Assembly (NCBI RefSeq): GCF_017355875.1
Contig: NZ_JAFEWC010000003.1
Span: forward strand, 935,001-999,000
From: Aridibaculum aurantiacum
Lineage (GTDB): Bacteria > Bacteroidota > Bacteroidia > Chitinophagales > Chitinophagaceae
DNA: 64,000 bases
Direction of reading: 5' to 3'
Position numbers and translations under genes: made by a program. Below the pieces are notes generated by a model. It ran no database searches. It worked only from the letters and a program-made list of their open reading frames with translations, and was not told where the DNA came from. Below are positions 33,419 to 42,597 of this stretch, piece by piece. Position 1 is the stretch's first letter; each line of letters begins with the position of its first letter.

Positions 33419-35818
33419 TTACTTCTTCACGTACTTCTCCAGCCATTGGTGCTGCTCCCACAGCATATGAAGCAGGTTTTCTTTGGCGCTGTAGCCATGG
33501 CTTTCAAAAGGAAGCACTACATATCTTACTGTACCGCCATGACCTTTAATGGCATTGTACAAACGCTCTGACTGGATAGGGAAGGTTCCTGAATTGTTAT
33601 CCGCTTCACCGTGTATCAACAGGATTGGCGTCTTGATCTTATCTGCATGGCTAAACGGACTCATAGCATTATATATCTGCGGTGCCTGCCAGTACGTACG
33701 CTCCTCGTTCTGGAAACCAAAAGGAGTAAGTGTGCGGTTATATGCTCCACTTCGTGCCAGTCCTGCTTTAAAAAGATTGGTATGAGCAAGCAAGTTAGCT
33801 GTCATGAACGCGCCATAACTATGTCCTCCAACAGCTACTCGATTGCGATCTCCAATACCCATGTCCACTATTTTATTGATGGCAGCTTCTGCATTCCAGC
33901 TTAGCTGGTCAATGAAATTGTCATTTGGTTGTACATCACCTTCACCCACTATTGGGAATTCTGTAGCATCCATTACTGCATAACCTTGCGTTACCCAAAA
34001 TACTGGTGAGCCATAGTTGATACGCGTAAATGTATTCTGGCTACCGCGAACCTGCCCTGCATCATCTGCATTCTTGAATTCACGCGGGTAAGCCCACATC
34101 AACACAGGCAGCCTGCCATCACGAGCAGCATCATAACCTGCAGGCGTATATAAAGTGGCAGTAAGATCGATCCCGTCCTGGCGCTTGTATTTTATTTTCT
34201 CCTTTTTTACCTGGCGTAGCGCCGGCTGCGGATCAGCAAAATTGGTAATAGCAACTGCTGTATTATTTTGCAGGTTGCGGATGTAATAATTAGGCGCATC
34301 CTCCTGCGTTTCTTTGCTGGTAACAAATATCTTCTTGTCTGCATCCAGCACTTTTACCACCGGCTCATAAGTGCCTTCTTCTGTTCTCCAGATGATGTTG
34401 TTCTTCTTATCATCCATACTGAAAACAGCAAGAAAAGGAAGATCACCTTTTGGCGATGCACCCGTACTCGTCATCAGGAGCTTGTTGCCATCAATTACCT
34501 GAAGCACCTGCCGGCCATATTGATTTTTAGTAGTAACAGGCGTACCTGGATTGTTATACGCATCATTAATGCTGCGTTCTAGCATTGGTTCCATTTGGCC
34601 GGTCGATGGGTTGAGTTTATTCACCCGCATTACCTGTTGCCTTCTCAAGCCTTCCGATACCAGCGCTGTAGTTGCATTGCCCCAGGTAATTCCATTGAAC
34701 CTGTATTTGGTCTTTAATAGTTCTTTAGGTGTGCCTGTAAAAGGAGCAGTAAGTGTATACACCGCATCGTGGTACTCCATTTTGTTGGCATACATGCCGC
34801 TGTCTAGTGGCTGCATCCAATAAATGGTAGAAGGCTGATCTGCTCTCCATGCAAACCGCTGTGGTATGTTCTGTATGTTGTCAAACCCAGTCGGAGCTGT
34901 TTCGCCACTTGGGTTCTTAGCCAGCACTTTCAGCTCTTTGCCGGTTTTGTCAAGTATAGAATATGTAGATGCAAAGCTGCTCGCCGGCACCAGGTAAGAA
35001 AATGGTTTATTGATCCTTCTCACCAATACATAATTCTTATCAGGAGAAATAGAGATGCTCCTGTAAATAGCAGGTGCACCAACTTTTGTTTCTACACTAT
35101 TATTATTACGCACTAATTGAGCTGTACCATAAAATTCAAATAAGGCTTCATCATATGGATTGCGGATAAGGTCTTGGTAGGTGCGGCTAGGGGCTGCCTT
35201 ACCAAGATTTTGCTGCACGATCGGTCCTTTGGGAGCCAGCGGCTGTGGCGGTGCTGCAGATGCAGGTTTTGTAGTGGCTGGGTACCAAATGGTATTCTCA
35301 TCCTCCCAGCTTAGATCGTCCAGCACCATGTTCAGGTAGCTTTTGTTGAATTTGGTAGCAGTTGCTGCCTGCACATTTACCACGTACAGATCAATACCAT
35401 TTGTAGTGGTGTTGGTAAAAGCAAACTTTGTCTGCTGCGGGCTCCATGTAGGCGTACTTGCTTTAAGATTGGCAGGTAGTCCTTTTACCTGCGTTTCTTT
35501 ATTCGTCTTAAGGTCTTTGATCTTAAAGTTAGAAACGAAACTTGCCCGGCTCGGACCATAGTTTCTTGGGTTGATCCTCAGACCAGCAATGCGTAGTTCT
35601 GGCTGCGCCAATTCTTCAATGGTAGGATGTGGGCTGCGCTCCATCAGCAGCATATACTGCCCTTTATCATCTATACTTACAGATGGAGTAGGTGCAGCTA
35701 AAGCCAGGTCAGCAATGGCTTTTGGCGGCGTCTGATAAGTAACTGCATCTTGTGCTTTAGATGCCTGGGTAAGCAACAAACTTACCAGCATAGCACCTGC
35801 TACTTTTGTTATTCTCAT
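33419..35818 (-). CDS. Secreted S9 family prolyl oligopeptidase-like peptidase
   Basis: A 799-residue protein from the ATG at 35818 (MRITKVAGAMLVSLLLTQASKAQ, a good signal peptide); an upstream start at 35860 adds 14 residues before it. Residues 30-540 are a probable beta-propeller. The C-terminal alpha/beta hydrolase has the Ser nucleophile in VGGHSYGAFM, Asp in LLIHGEADNNSGTFP and His in PFESHGYSAKE. The pattern resembles glutamyl endopeptidases of the S9D type. It cleaves exported or periplasmic peptides. Convergent with M14 over a shared terminator. Confidence 0.88.
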   Translation of the reverse strand: MRITKVAGAMLVSLLLTQASKAQDAVTYQTPPKAIADLALAAPTPSVSIDDKGQYMLLMERSPHPTIEELAQPELRIAGLRINPRNYGPSRASFVSNFKIKDLKTNKETQVKGLPANLKASTPTWSPQQTKFAFTNTTTNGIDLYVVNVQAATATKFNKSYLNMVLDDLSWEDENTIWYPATTKPASAAPPQPLAPKGPIVQQNLGKAAPSRTYQDLIRNPYDEALFEFYGTAQLVRNNNSVETKVGAPAIYRSISISPDKNYVLVRRINKPFSYLVPASSFASTYSILDKTGKELKVLAKNPSGETAPTGFDNIQNIPQRFAWRADQPSTIYWMQPLDSGMYANKMEYHDAVYTLTAPFTGTPKELLKTKYRFNGITWGNATTALVSEGLRRQQVMRVNKLNPSTGQMEPMLERSINDAYNNPGTPVTTKNQYGRQVLQVIDGNKLLMTSTGASPKGDLPFLAVFSMDDKKNNIIWRTEEGTYEPVVKVLDADKKIFVTSKETQEDAPNYYIRNLQNNTAVAITNFADPQPALRQVKKEKIKYKRQDGIDLTATLYTPAGYDAARDGRLPVLMWAYPREFKNADDAGQVRGSQNTFTRINYGSPVFWVTQGYAVMDATEFPIVGEGDVQPNDNFIDQLSWNAEAAINKIVDMGIGDRNRVAVGGHSYGAFMTANLLAHTNLFKAGLARSGAYNRTLTPFGFQNEERTYWQAPQIYNAMSPFSHADKIKTPILLIHGEADNNSGTFPIQSERLYNAIKGHGGTVRYVVLPFESHGYSAKENLLHMLWEQHQWLEKYVKK

Positions 35819-35905
35819 GGTTAAACATTTTTCCGAAGTTAATGATAGCAGCATCACCAACTGCTGTTAAAAACCACTCTGCGGCAGCAGGTAAAACAAA
35901 TATTT

Positions 35906-35935
35906 TTGGCAGCAATACTTCTGCTCCTATCTTTG
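35906..35935 (+). promoter_or_regulatory. Promoter of the histidine operon
   Basis: TTG at 35906-35908 (in TTTTTGG), a 19-base spacer, and an exact TATCTTTG at 35928-35935. The leader peptide ATG is only 5 bases beyond, so transcription should begin at or next to it. Confidence 0.7.
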
Positions 35936-35940
35936 CGCCC

Positions 35941-35988
35941 ATGAATTTACACCTGCACATCCATCATCATGCTCTTGCCGAAAGGTAG
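35941..35988 (+). CDS. hisL: Histidine operon leader peptide (15 aa)
   Basis: Fifteen codons reading MNLHLHIHHHALAER. Five of 15 residues are histidine, three in a row. It lies just downstream of an exact Bacteroidota promoter box and 35 bases before an attenuator-like terminator, ahead of hisG. This is the classic arrangement by which shortage of charged tRNA-His stalls a ribosome on the His codons and prevents terminator formation. The peptide is therefore regulatory rather than functional in itself. Confidence 0.85.
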   Translation: MNLHLHIHHHALAER

Positions 35989-36023
35989 GCCGGTGTTGTA
36001 TTGTGTATAATGATATAAACATG

Positions 36024-36052
36024 AAAGGCTTACCTCTGGTAAGCTTTTTTGT
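36024..36052 (+). terminator. Attenuator terminator of the histidine operon
   Basis: Stem AAGGCTTACC/GGTAAGCTTT with TCT loop (one G-T pair), followed by TTTTTGTTTT. It lies between the leader peptide and hisG. An alternative antiterminator pairing with 35989-36023 is expected but I did not establish one. Confidence 0.8.
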
Positions 36053-36082
36053 TTTACCTACTATTCATTTCAAAAGAAACTT

Positions 36083-36934
36083 ATGCTGCGAATAGCAATT
36101 CAAAAATCTGGCAGGTTGAACGAAGACAGCCTCAAGCTGTTGAAAGAATGCGGTATCGACATTTCCAACGGCGTCAATAAGCTGAAGGCAGAAGCCAGCA
36201 ACTTTCCGCTGGAGATCTTTTTTTTCCGCGACGATGATATTCCGCAATATGTAGAAGACGGTGTGGCTGATATTGGTATCGCCGGCGAAAATGTTGTTTT
36301 TGAAAAGAACAAGAAAGTACAGGTGGCCGAGCAGCTAGGCTTTGGCAAATGCAGGCTGAGCATTGCAGTAGACAAGCGCGAAGAATATGATGATGTAAAC
36401 TACCTGCAGGGAAAGAAGATTGCTACCACGTATCCTGTGTTGGTGCAGCAGTTTTTAGATAAGAACAATATCACCGCCGAGATACACGAGATCAGCGGTA
36501 GTGTAGAGATCGCTCCGGGTATAGGATTGGCAGACGCCATCTGCGACCTGGTGAGCAGCGGTTCTACCTTATTTATGAATGGCCTGAAAGAGGTGGAGAC
36601 AATACTGAAGTCGCAGGCTGTACTCATCAAGAACGCAAACCTTTCACCGGAAAAGGAAGAGCTACTGGCTAAACTGCTGTTTCGCATTCACGCGGTGCGC
36701 AGGGCAAAAAACAACAAATACATTTTGCTAAATGCACCTAACGAAAAGCTGGACGAGATCATTCGACTACTGCCAGGCATGAAAAGCCCTACTGTGTTAC
36801 CACTTGCTGAATCTGGATGGAGTAGCCTACACAGCGTACTTACAGAAAATGATTTCTGGGACATCATTGAAAAACTGAAAGCTGCCGGCGCTCAAGGCAT
36901 ACTGGTAGTTCCTATCGAAAAAATGATTGTATAA
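36083..36934 (+). CDS. hisG: ATP phosphoribosyltransferase, long form
   Basis: A 283-residue enzyme of the first step of histidine synthesis (ATP + PRPP to phosphoribosyl-ATP). It starts MLRIAIQKSGRLNEDSL. GVADIGIAGENVV, TTYPVLVQQFLDKN and the PRPP-binding DAICDLVSSGSTLFMNGL are family blocks. Residues from about 210 to the end (KYILLNAP...GAQGILVVPIEKMIV) form the C-terminal regulatory domain, so this is the long HisG that needs no HisZ and is feedback-inhibited by histidine. It is followed by hisD after 9 bases. Confidence 0.95.
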   Translation: MLRIAIQKSGRLNEDSLKLLKECGIDISNGVNKLKAEASNFPLEIFFFRDDDIPQYVEDGVADIGIAGENVVFEKNKKVQVAEQLGFGKCRLSIAVDKREEYDDVNYLQGKKIATTYPVLVQQFLDKNNITAEIHEISGSVEIAPGIGLADAICDLVSSGSTLFMNGLKEVETILKSQAVLIKNANLSPEKEELLAKLLFRIHAVRRAKNNKYILLNAPNEKLDEIIRLLPGMKSPTVLPLAESGWSSLHSVLTENDFWDIIEKLKAAGAQGILVVPIEKMIV

Positions 36935-36943
36935 AAACTTTGC

Positions 36944-38242
36944 ATGCTCACTATTTATAATAATCCTCCTAAAGCTGAGTGGCCAAATCTGTTGCAGCGA
37001 CCTACAATGGATACAGCAGCACTGGAGGCCAATGTAACAGGAATATTAGAATCCGTAAAAGCAAACGGCGACCTGGCGCTCCGCAATTTCGCTTTGAAGT
37101 TTGACAAGGTGACTGTAGATGAACTGGCTGTTTCTCAGCAAGAAATCATTGAAGCAGAAAAGCTGGTAAGCGACGATTTAAAAGCAGCCATCAAGCAAGC
37201 AGCAGAAAATATTGAGAAGTTTCACGGGCAGCAGCTGGTACAAGAGGAGGTGGTGGAAACTATGCCCGGCGTACAGTGCTGGCGCAAAAGTGTGGGTATA
37301 GAAAAAGTAGGGCTATACATTCCGGGAGGAACTGCGCCTCTATTTTCGACTATTCTTATGCTTGCTATTCCTGCGGCTATTGCGGGTTGTAAAGAAGTGC
37401 TGTTATGTTCTCCGCCCAATGCCGAAGGCAAACTTCACCCGGCTATTTTATATACGGCCAGCCTGGTTGGCGTCAGCAAAATCTTTAAAACAGGTGGAGC
37501 GCAGGCTATAGCTGCCATGGCTTATGGCACCGAAAGCATTCCGCAGGTGTATAAGATCTTCGGCCCGGGAAACCAATATGTGACCTGTGCGAAGCAACTG
37601 GTACAGAAGGATGGAGTGGCTATCGACATGCCCGCTGGTCCGAGCGAAGTAGCCGTTTTAGCCGATGAAACAGCCGATCCAATATTTGTAGCTGCTGATC
37701 TTTTGTCTCAAGCTGAGCACGGAGCTGATAGCCAGGTTTTATTGGTAACTACTTCAGAAACAGTGGCTTCATCAGTATCTGCTGAAGTTGAACTTCAGCT
37801 GGAGCAGCTGCCCCGGAAAGATTTTGCAGCCCAATCTTTGGCTAAAAGCAAAGTAATTGTAGTAGGTGACCTAAAAGAAGCAGTTGAACTATTAAACCAG
37901 TACGCAGCTGAGCACCTCATTATCAATTGTGAAAATGCTGATGCCATAGCAGAACAAGTGGTAAATGCAGGTTCTGTTTTCATCGGTAACTACTCGCCAG
38001 AAAGTGTGGGCGATTATGCCAGCGGCACCAATCACACTTTACCTACCAACGGTTATGCAAAAGCATACAGTGGTGTAAGTGTAGACAGCTTTGTAAAAAA
38101 GATCACATTTCAAAAGCTAACCAAAGCGGGACTGGAAAACATTGGGCAGGCTGTTCAACTGATGGCCGCAGCCGAAGGATTAGAAGCACACGCCAATGCA
38201 GTCTCTAAGCGGCTGGATATGCGGGTGGAGAATTTGATGTGA
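36944..38242 (+). CDS. hisD: Histidinol dehydrogenase
   Basis: A 432-residue zinc enzyme of the last two steps (histidinol to histidine, NAD-dependent). VGLYIPGGTAPLFSTILMLA, KTGGAQAIAAMAYGTE, FGPGNQYVTCAKQLV, DMPAGPSEVAVLAD and DLLSQAEHGADSQ are the conserved blocks, the last with catalytic-site residues. The C-terminal ASGTNHTLPTNGYAKAYSGVSVDSF is typical. It is separated from hisC by 180 bases holding a repeat tract, unusual within this operon. Confidence 0.96.
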   Translation: MLTIYNNPPKAEWPNLLQRPTMDTAALEANVTGILESVKANGDLALRNFALKFDKVTVDELAVSQQEIIEAEKLVSDDLKAAIKQAAENIEKFHGQQLVQEEVVETMPGVQCWRKSVGIEKVGLYIPGGTAPLFSTILMLAIPAAIAGCKEVLLCSPPNAEGKLHPAILYTASLVGVSKIFKTGGAQAIAAMAYGTESIPQVYKIFGPGNQYVTCAKQLVQKDGVAIDMPAGPSEVAVLADETADPIFVAADLLSQAEHGADSQVLLVTTSETVASSVSAEVELQLEQLPRKDFAAQSLAKSKVIVVGDLKEAVELLNQYAAEHLIINCENADAIAEQVVNAGSVFIGNYSPESVGDYASGTNHTLPTNGYAKAYSGVSVDSFVKKITFQKLTKAGLENIGQAVQLMAAAEGLEAHANAVSKRLDMRVENLM

Positions 38243-38332
38243 GGGCGTGCTCAGAGATAATGATTGGTGATTAGAAATCAGAGTTTAGAGATCAGTTATC
38301 AGAGATCAGCGAGAGCAATTGATTATCAATCC
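38243..38332. other. hisD-hisC spacer, first part
   Basis: AT-rich, with ATCAGAGATCAG-like direct repeats (TTAGAGATCAG, TTATCAGAGATCAG). No gene. Confidence 0.4.
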
Positions 38333-38414
38333 ACAACCAGGAACCAGGAACCAGAAACCACAGACCAGAAATAGCAAGTAGAAGCTAGAAACCAGAAACA
38401 AGAAACCAGAAACT
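38333..38414. repeat. CCAGGAA/GAAACCAG repeat tract inside the his operon
   Basis: Begins ACAACCAGGAACCAGGAACC and continues as AGAAACCA variants almost to the hisC ATG at 38423. Same family as 33154 and 58742. Confidence 0.85.
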
Positions 38415-38422
38415 CCAAATTC

Positions 38423-39493
38423 ATGTCTTTCAATATAGAGAACCTTACCAGGGAAAATATAAAAAGCCTTACTCCATATTCATCAGCTCGTGATGAGTTT
38501 AGCGGGGAGGCCAAAGTCTTTTTAGATGCTAATGAGAATTCTATCGGTTCACCGCTGATAAAGTGGTACAACCGGTATCCTGACCCGCACCAGCAAAAGG
38601 TGAAGGAGGCGATCAGTGCAGTAAAATCTGTTCCGGCTGAAAACATCTTCTTGGGCAACGGCAGCGACGAATGTATTGACCTGCTGTACCGCTGCTTCTG
38701 TAATCCCGGCAAAGACAATGTCGTCATTTGCCCACCAACCTACGGTATGTACGAGGTGAGCGCCAACATCAACGATGTGGAGGTGCGCAGGGCACCGCTG
38801 CTCGATGATTTTCAACTTGATCTTGTTCACCTGGAGAACCTGGTGGATGAGCATACCAAAATCATCTGGATCTGCTCGCCCAACAATCCAACCGGCAATT
38901 CAATGGATCGTGCAGATATAGAAGCTGTCCTCAACAACTTCAATGGACTTGTGGTGGTTGACGAAGCGTATATCAACTTCTCCCGACATAAATCATTTAC
39001 AGCTGAGTTGATTGATTATCCAAACCTGGTAGTGTTGCAAACGTTTAGTAAAGCATGGGGAATGGCAGGCCTTCGATTGGGAATGGCGTTCGCCAGCCCA
39101 GAGATCATCCACACGCTCAACAAGGTGAAGCCGCCGTACAACATCAACCAGGCTACGCAAGACCTTGCACTAAAAGCGCTGGAAGAAGTAGGACAGGTGA
39201 ATGACATGATAAAAGAACTGGTGCAAATGCGTGTGGCGCTGAAAGGTGTTTTTGAAAAAATACCTTTCATTGAGAAGGTCTATCCGTCAGATGCAAACTT
39301 CCTGTTGGTGAAGATGAAGGATGCCAGAAAAGTGTACGAATTCCTGCTTGACCGCGGAATAGTGGTGAGGGACAGGAGCAATGTTACCCTGTGCGAGAAC
39401 TGCCTGCGCATTACCATTGGTACCGAACAAGAGAACACAGACCTCGTGGATGCATTGGCTGATTGGCACTTCAACACATTAAAAAGCAACTAA
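38423..39493 (+). CDS. hisC: Histidinol-phosphate aminotransferase
   Basis: A 356-residue PLP enzyme (class I/II aminotransferase) converting imidazole acetol phosphate to histidinol phosphate. LDANENSIGSP (N-terminal HisC motif), LGNGSDECIDLLYRC, WICSPNNPTGNS, VVVDEAYINFS and TFSKAWGMAGLRLGMA (PLP lysine Lys in SKAWG) are seen. The C-terminus has RDRSNVTLCENCLRITIGTEQEN. It is the last his gene in this operon within the window; hisB, H, A, F and I do not follow. Confidence 0.95.
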   Translation: MSFNIENLTRENIKSLTPYSSARDEFSGEAKVFLDANENSIGSPLIKWYNRYPDPHQQKVKEAISAVKSVPAENIFLGNGSDECIDLLYRCFCNPGKDNVVICPPTYGMYEVSANINDVEVRRAPLLDDFQLDLVHLENLVDEHTKIIWICSPNNPTGNSMDRADIEAVLNNFNGLVVVDEAYINFSRHKSFTAELIDYPNLVVLQTFSKAWGMAGLRLGMAFASPEIIHTLNKVKPPYNINQATQDLALKALEEVGQVNDMIKELVQMRVALKGVFEKIPFIEKVYPSDANFLLVKMKDARKVYEFLLDRGIVVRDRSNVTLCENCLRITIGTEQENTDLVDALADWHFNTLKSN

Positions 39494-39853
39494 TATTCAA
39501 CTGGTCTTATTTCTAAGATGTGAATTATTATCAGGTAATTATGACCTGTAAGTTGGATCACTTATATGTGATTTATTTTTCCCACACAAAGGGTGTGTCC
39601 ACAGGTTGCTGCTGTAGAAGAAGCTGCCTTGCGAATTCCATACGGTAGATCAGTTTTAGTAATTTTTAACTGAACCAGAAATAATCGCTTTAATACTCTT
39701 TTCCTAAAGATGCTGATGTTGAAGTAGTTGAATATGAGAAACAGGGTTAATGAAACTCCGTAGGTAGCATTTGTTGTATGTAGAAAGAGCATCCTTGATC
39801 TATACCTTCACAAACGGTACAACATTTTCATTTATATGGTATAACACGACCAT
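39494..39853. other. Gap between hisC and cyanophycin synthetase
   Basis: 360 bases. A possible weak hairpin ATCACTTATATGTGAT followed by TTATTTTT lies near 39558-39580 and may end the his transcript. A CACACAAAGGGTGTG inverted repeat lies just after. No gene seen. Confidence 0.5.
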
Positions 39854-42532
39854 ATGAAAATCGAACAGATTAACGTGCTTTCAGGACCAAACTTTTGGTC
39901 CATTAGCAGGAAGAAGCTAATAGCAATGCGGATAGACCTGGAAGAACTGGAACAAAGACCTACAAACAAAATTCCCGGTTTTCTTACAAGATTAAAATCA
40001 CTTCTACCTACCCTTTATTCTCACCGCTGTTCTCGTGGTAAAGTAGGCGGCTTTTTAGAACGCGTGAAAGAAGGCACATGGATGGGCCATGTGATAGAGC
40101 ATATTGCGCTTGAAATCCAATCGCTGGCTGGTATGCCTACCGCATTTGGCCGTACCCGCAAGGCTGGTAAGCCAGGAGTGTATAATGTAGTTTTTGCTTA
40201 CCAGGAACCTAAAGCCGGCAGGTATGCTGCTGTTGCAGCCGTTAGGATAGCTGAAGCATTGATCAAAGGTGAGCCTTACGACCTTGCAAAAGATATCGCT
40301 GAACTAAAGAAGTATGGTGACTCCGAGCGCCTTGGCCCCAGTACTTACTCCATTGTTCGCGAAGCTGAGAAACGCGGTATCCCGTTTATCCGCCTTGATG
40401 ATAATGCACTGGTGCAATTAGGCTATGGAAAAAATCAAAAACGGATAGAGGCGACGATTGCCAGCACCACCAGCTGTATAGCCGTAGAACTTGCAGGCGA
40501 TAAAAGTGCCACCAAAAAAGTGCTGGATGCTGCCGAAGTGCCTGTTCCTAAAGGTGCCGTGGTTTATTCCCTGGAAGAACTAAAAAACGAAATAGAAGAC
40601 ATAGGTTTTCCTGTTGTGGTAAAACCACGAGACGGTAACCAGGGCAAAGGAGCAACTACCAATATCAATTCATGGGAAGAAGCTGCTGTGGCTTTTGAAG
40701 CAGCGCAACATTATTCAAGAGCGGTTATTTGCGAGCGCTTTATCCAGGGAGATGATTACCGGGCGCTGGTAGTAAATTATAAATTTGTGGCTGCCGCACG
40801 TCGTAAACCTGCAGCCGTTGTAGGCGATGGAAAACATACCATTGCACAGCTGGTAGAGATGGTGAATAAAGATCCGCGTCGTGGTAATGGTCACGAGAAC
40901 GTGATGACAAAGATCAAACTGGATGATGCCACCCTGCAGCTATTGGAGAAGAAAGGATATACCACCGATACAGTTCTGGCCAAAGGCGAAGAATGTTATT
41001 TAAAAACCACAGCCAACCTTAGCACAGGTGGCACCGCTACAGATGTAACGGACCAGGTGCATCCTAAGAATGTGTCGCTGTTTAATCGTATTGCTCGTGT
41101 TATTGGTCTTGATATCTGTGGTATAGACATAATGGCTACCGACCTCAGCAGGCCAATTACAGAAAATGGCGGAGCGGTAATAGAAGTAAATGCAGCCCCT
41201 GGTTTCCGCATGCATTTGCAGCCATCAGAAGGTAAGGCTAGAAATGTTGCCGCACCTGTCATTGATATGCTTTTCCCTAAAGGCACAGAAGCTACCATTC
41301 CAATCATTGCTGTTACAGGTACCAATGGTAAAACTACCACCACAAGATTGTTGGCGCACATGTGCCAGCAGGAAGGTTTTACTACAGGCTACACTACCAC
41401 TGAGGGCATTTACATACAAGGAGAGAAACTAGTAGAGGGTGACTGTTCTGGTCCACGGTCTGCTCAATTCATTTTGAAAGATCCAAGTGTAGAGATGGCC
41501 GTACTGGAATGTGCACGTGGCGGTATGCTGCGCAATGGATTGGCCTTTGATGAATGTGATGTAGCTGTTATCACCAATGTAGCAGAAGATCATCTTGGAT
41601 TGAATGGTATTGATACTCTTGAAAAGTTGGCTAAAGTAAAAGCTGTGGTAGCTGATACGGTAAAAGAAGAAGGTTATGCCATTTTGAATGCTGATGATGA
41701 CCTTGTGTATGCAATGGCAGAAGATCTGTCTTGCAAAGTGGCCTTTTTCTCACTTGATGAAAATAACCCACGCATAAAACAGCATTGCCGTAAAGGTGGA
41801 TTGGCTGCAGTGAACAGCGGAGGTTATATCACCTTGATCGATGGAAAAAATAAGATAAAAGTTGAACGTGCCAGTCGTATACCGATCACTTTTGATGGAA
41901 AAGCAGATTTCAATATAGCTAATGTATTAGGTGCAGTATTGGCATGTTATGCACGCAATTTTAGCATTGAGAGCATCAGGCAATCACTCACCACTTTTGT
42001 TCCTTCAGCCGAACAAACGCCTGGACGCATGAATATGTTTGAGTATAGCAACTTCACTTTGATGATCGATTATGCACACAATCCTCATGGCATACGTGCA
42101 GTAGGAAAATATATTCAATCTGTAAAAGCAACTAAGAAGATAGGAGTAATTGCCGGTGTAGGCGATCGTAGAGATGAAGACCTGGTGGCATTAGGACAGG
42201 AAGCAGCAAAAATATTTGATGAGATTGTAGTGCGGATGGATGATGACCTGAGAGGTAGAACTAAGGATGAGATTTTTGAACTTATAGCAGCGGGCGTGAA
42301 AAGCGTAACTAAGAATAAAAAGATGACAATGATTGCGGATGAACAGATGTCGCTGCGAACAGCCATTGTTAATGCGGAAAAAGGCTATTTCATTGCCTTC
42401 TTCACCGACAAGATTTTTAAAGCAATAGAGATAGCTAATGAATACCTGCAGCAGGAAAAATCAATCAAACGTAAGCCTGCAAAGCTTACACCTATGCAGC
42501 GTTTTCCTTTCCTTAAAAATGTAGCTATGTAA
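39854..42532 (+). CDS. cphA: Cyanophycin synthetase
   Basis: An 892-residue enzyme that makes multi-L-arginyl-poly-L-aspartate from Asp, Arg and ATP. Three regions are visible: N-terminal domain (VKEGTWMGHVIEHIALEIQSLAG); ATP-grasp domain about 205-480 (VVVKPRDGNQGKGATTNI; FIQGDDYRALVVNYKFVAAARRKPA); Mur-ligase-like domain from about 485 (AVTGTNGKTTTTRLLAHM; VLECARGGMLRNGLAFD; DYAHNPHGIRAV). The length is typical. A short leader and a terminator after it make it a separate unit, followed closely by the peptidase of the same pathway. Confidence 0.95.
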   Translation: MKIEQINVLSGPNFWSISRKKLIAMRIDLEELEQRPTNKIPGFLTRLKSLLPTLYSHRCSRGKVGGFLERVKEGTWMGHVIEHIALEIQSLAGMPTAFGRTRKAGKPGVYNVVFAYQEPKAGRYAAVAAVRIAEALIKGEPYDLAKDIAELKKYGDSERLGPSTYSIVREAEKRGIPFIRLDDNALVQLGYGKNQKRIEATIASTTSCIAVELAGDKSATKKVLDAAEVPVPKGAVVYSLEELKNEIEDIGFPVVVKPRDGNQGKGATTNINSWEEAAVAFEAAQHYSRAVICERFIQGDDYRALVVNYKFVAAARRKPAAVVGDGKHTIAQLVEMVNKDPRRGNGHENVMTKIKLDDATLQLLEKKGYTTDTVLAKGEECYLKTTANLSTGGTATDVTDQVHPKNVSLFNRIARVIGLDICGIDIMATDLSRPITENGGAVIEVNAAPGFRMHLQPSEGKARNVAAPVIDMLFPKGTEATIPIIAVTGTNGKTTTTRLLAHMCQQEGFTTGYTTTEGIYIQGEKLVEGDCSGPRSAQFILKDPSVEMAVLECARGGMLRNGLAFDECDVAVITNVAEDHLGLNGIDTLEKLAKVKAVVADTVKEEGYAILNADDDLVYAMAEDLSCKVAFFSLDENNPRIKQHCRKGGLAAVNSGGYITLIDGKNKIKVERASRIPITFDGKADFNIANVLGAVLACYARNFSIESIRQSLTTFVPSAEQTPGRMNMFEYSNFTLMIDYAHNPHGIRAVGKYIQSVKATKKIGVIAGVGDRRDEDLVALGQEAAKIFDEIVVRMDDDLRGRTKDEIFELIAAGVKSVTKNKKMTMIADEQMSLRTAIVNAEKGYFIAFFTDKIFKAIEIANEYLQQEKSIKRKPAKLTPMQRFPFLKNVAM

Positions 42533-42550
42533 AAACTGATTTTCATTGAC

Positions 42551-42584
42551 GCTGTGCTGGCCTAACGGGTAGCACAGCTTTTTT
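42551..42584 (+). terminator. Terminator between cphA and iaaA
   Basis: Stem GCTGTGCT/AGCACAGC followed by TTTTTT. It lies only 14 bases before the next start codon, so some read-through to iaaA is likely. Confidence 0.85.
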
Positions 42585-42597
42585 ATAGATATTAATT

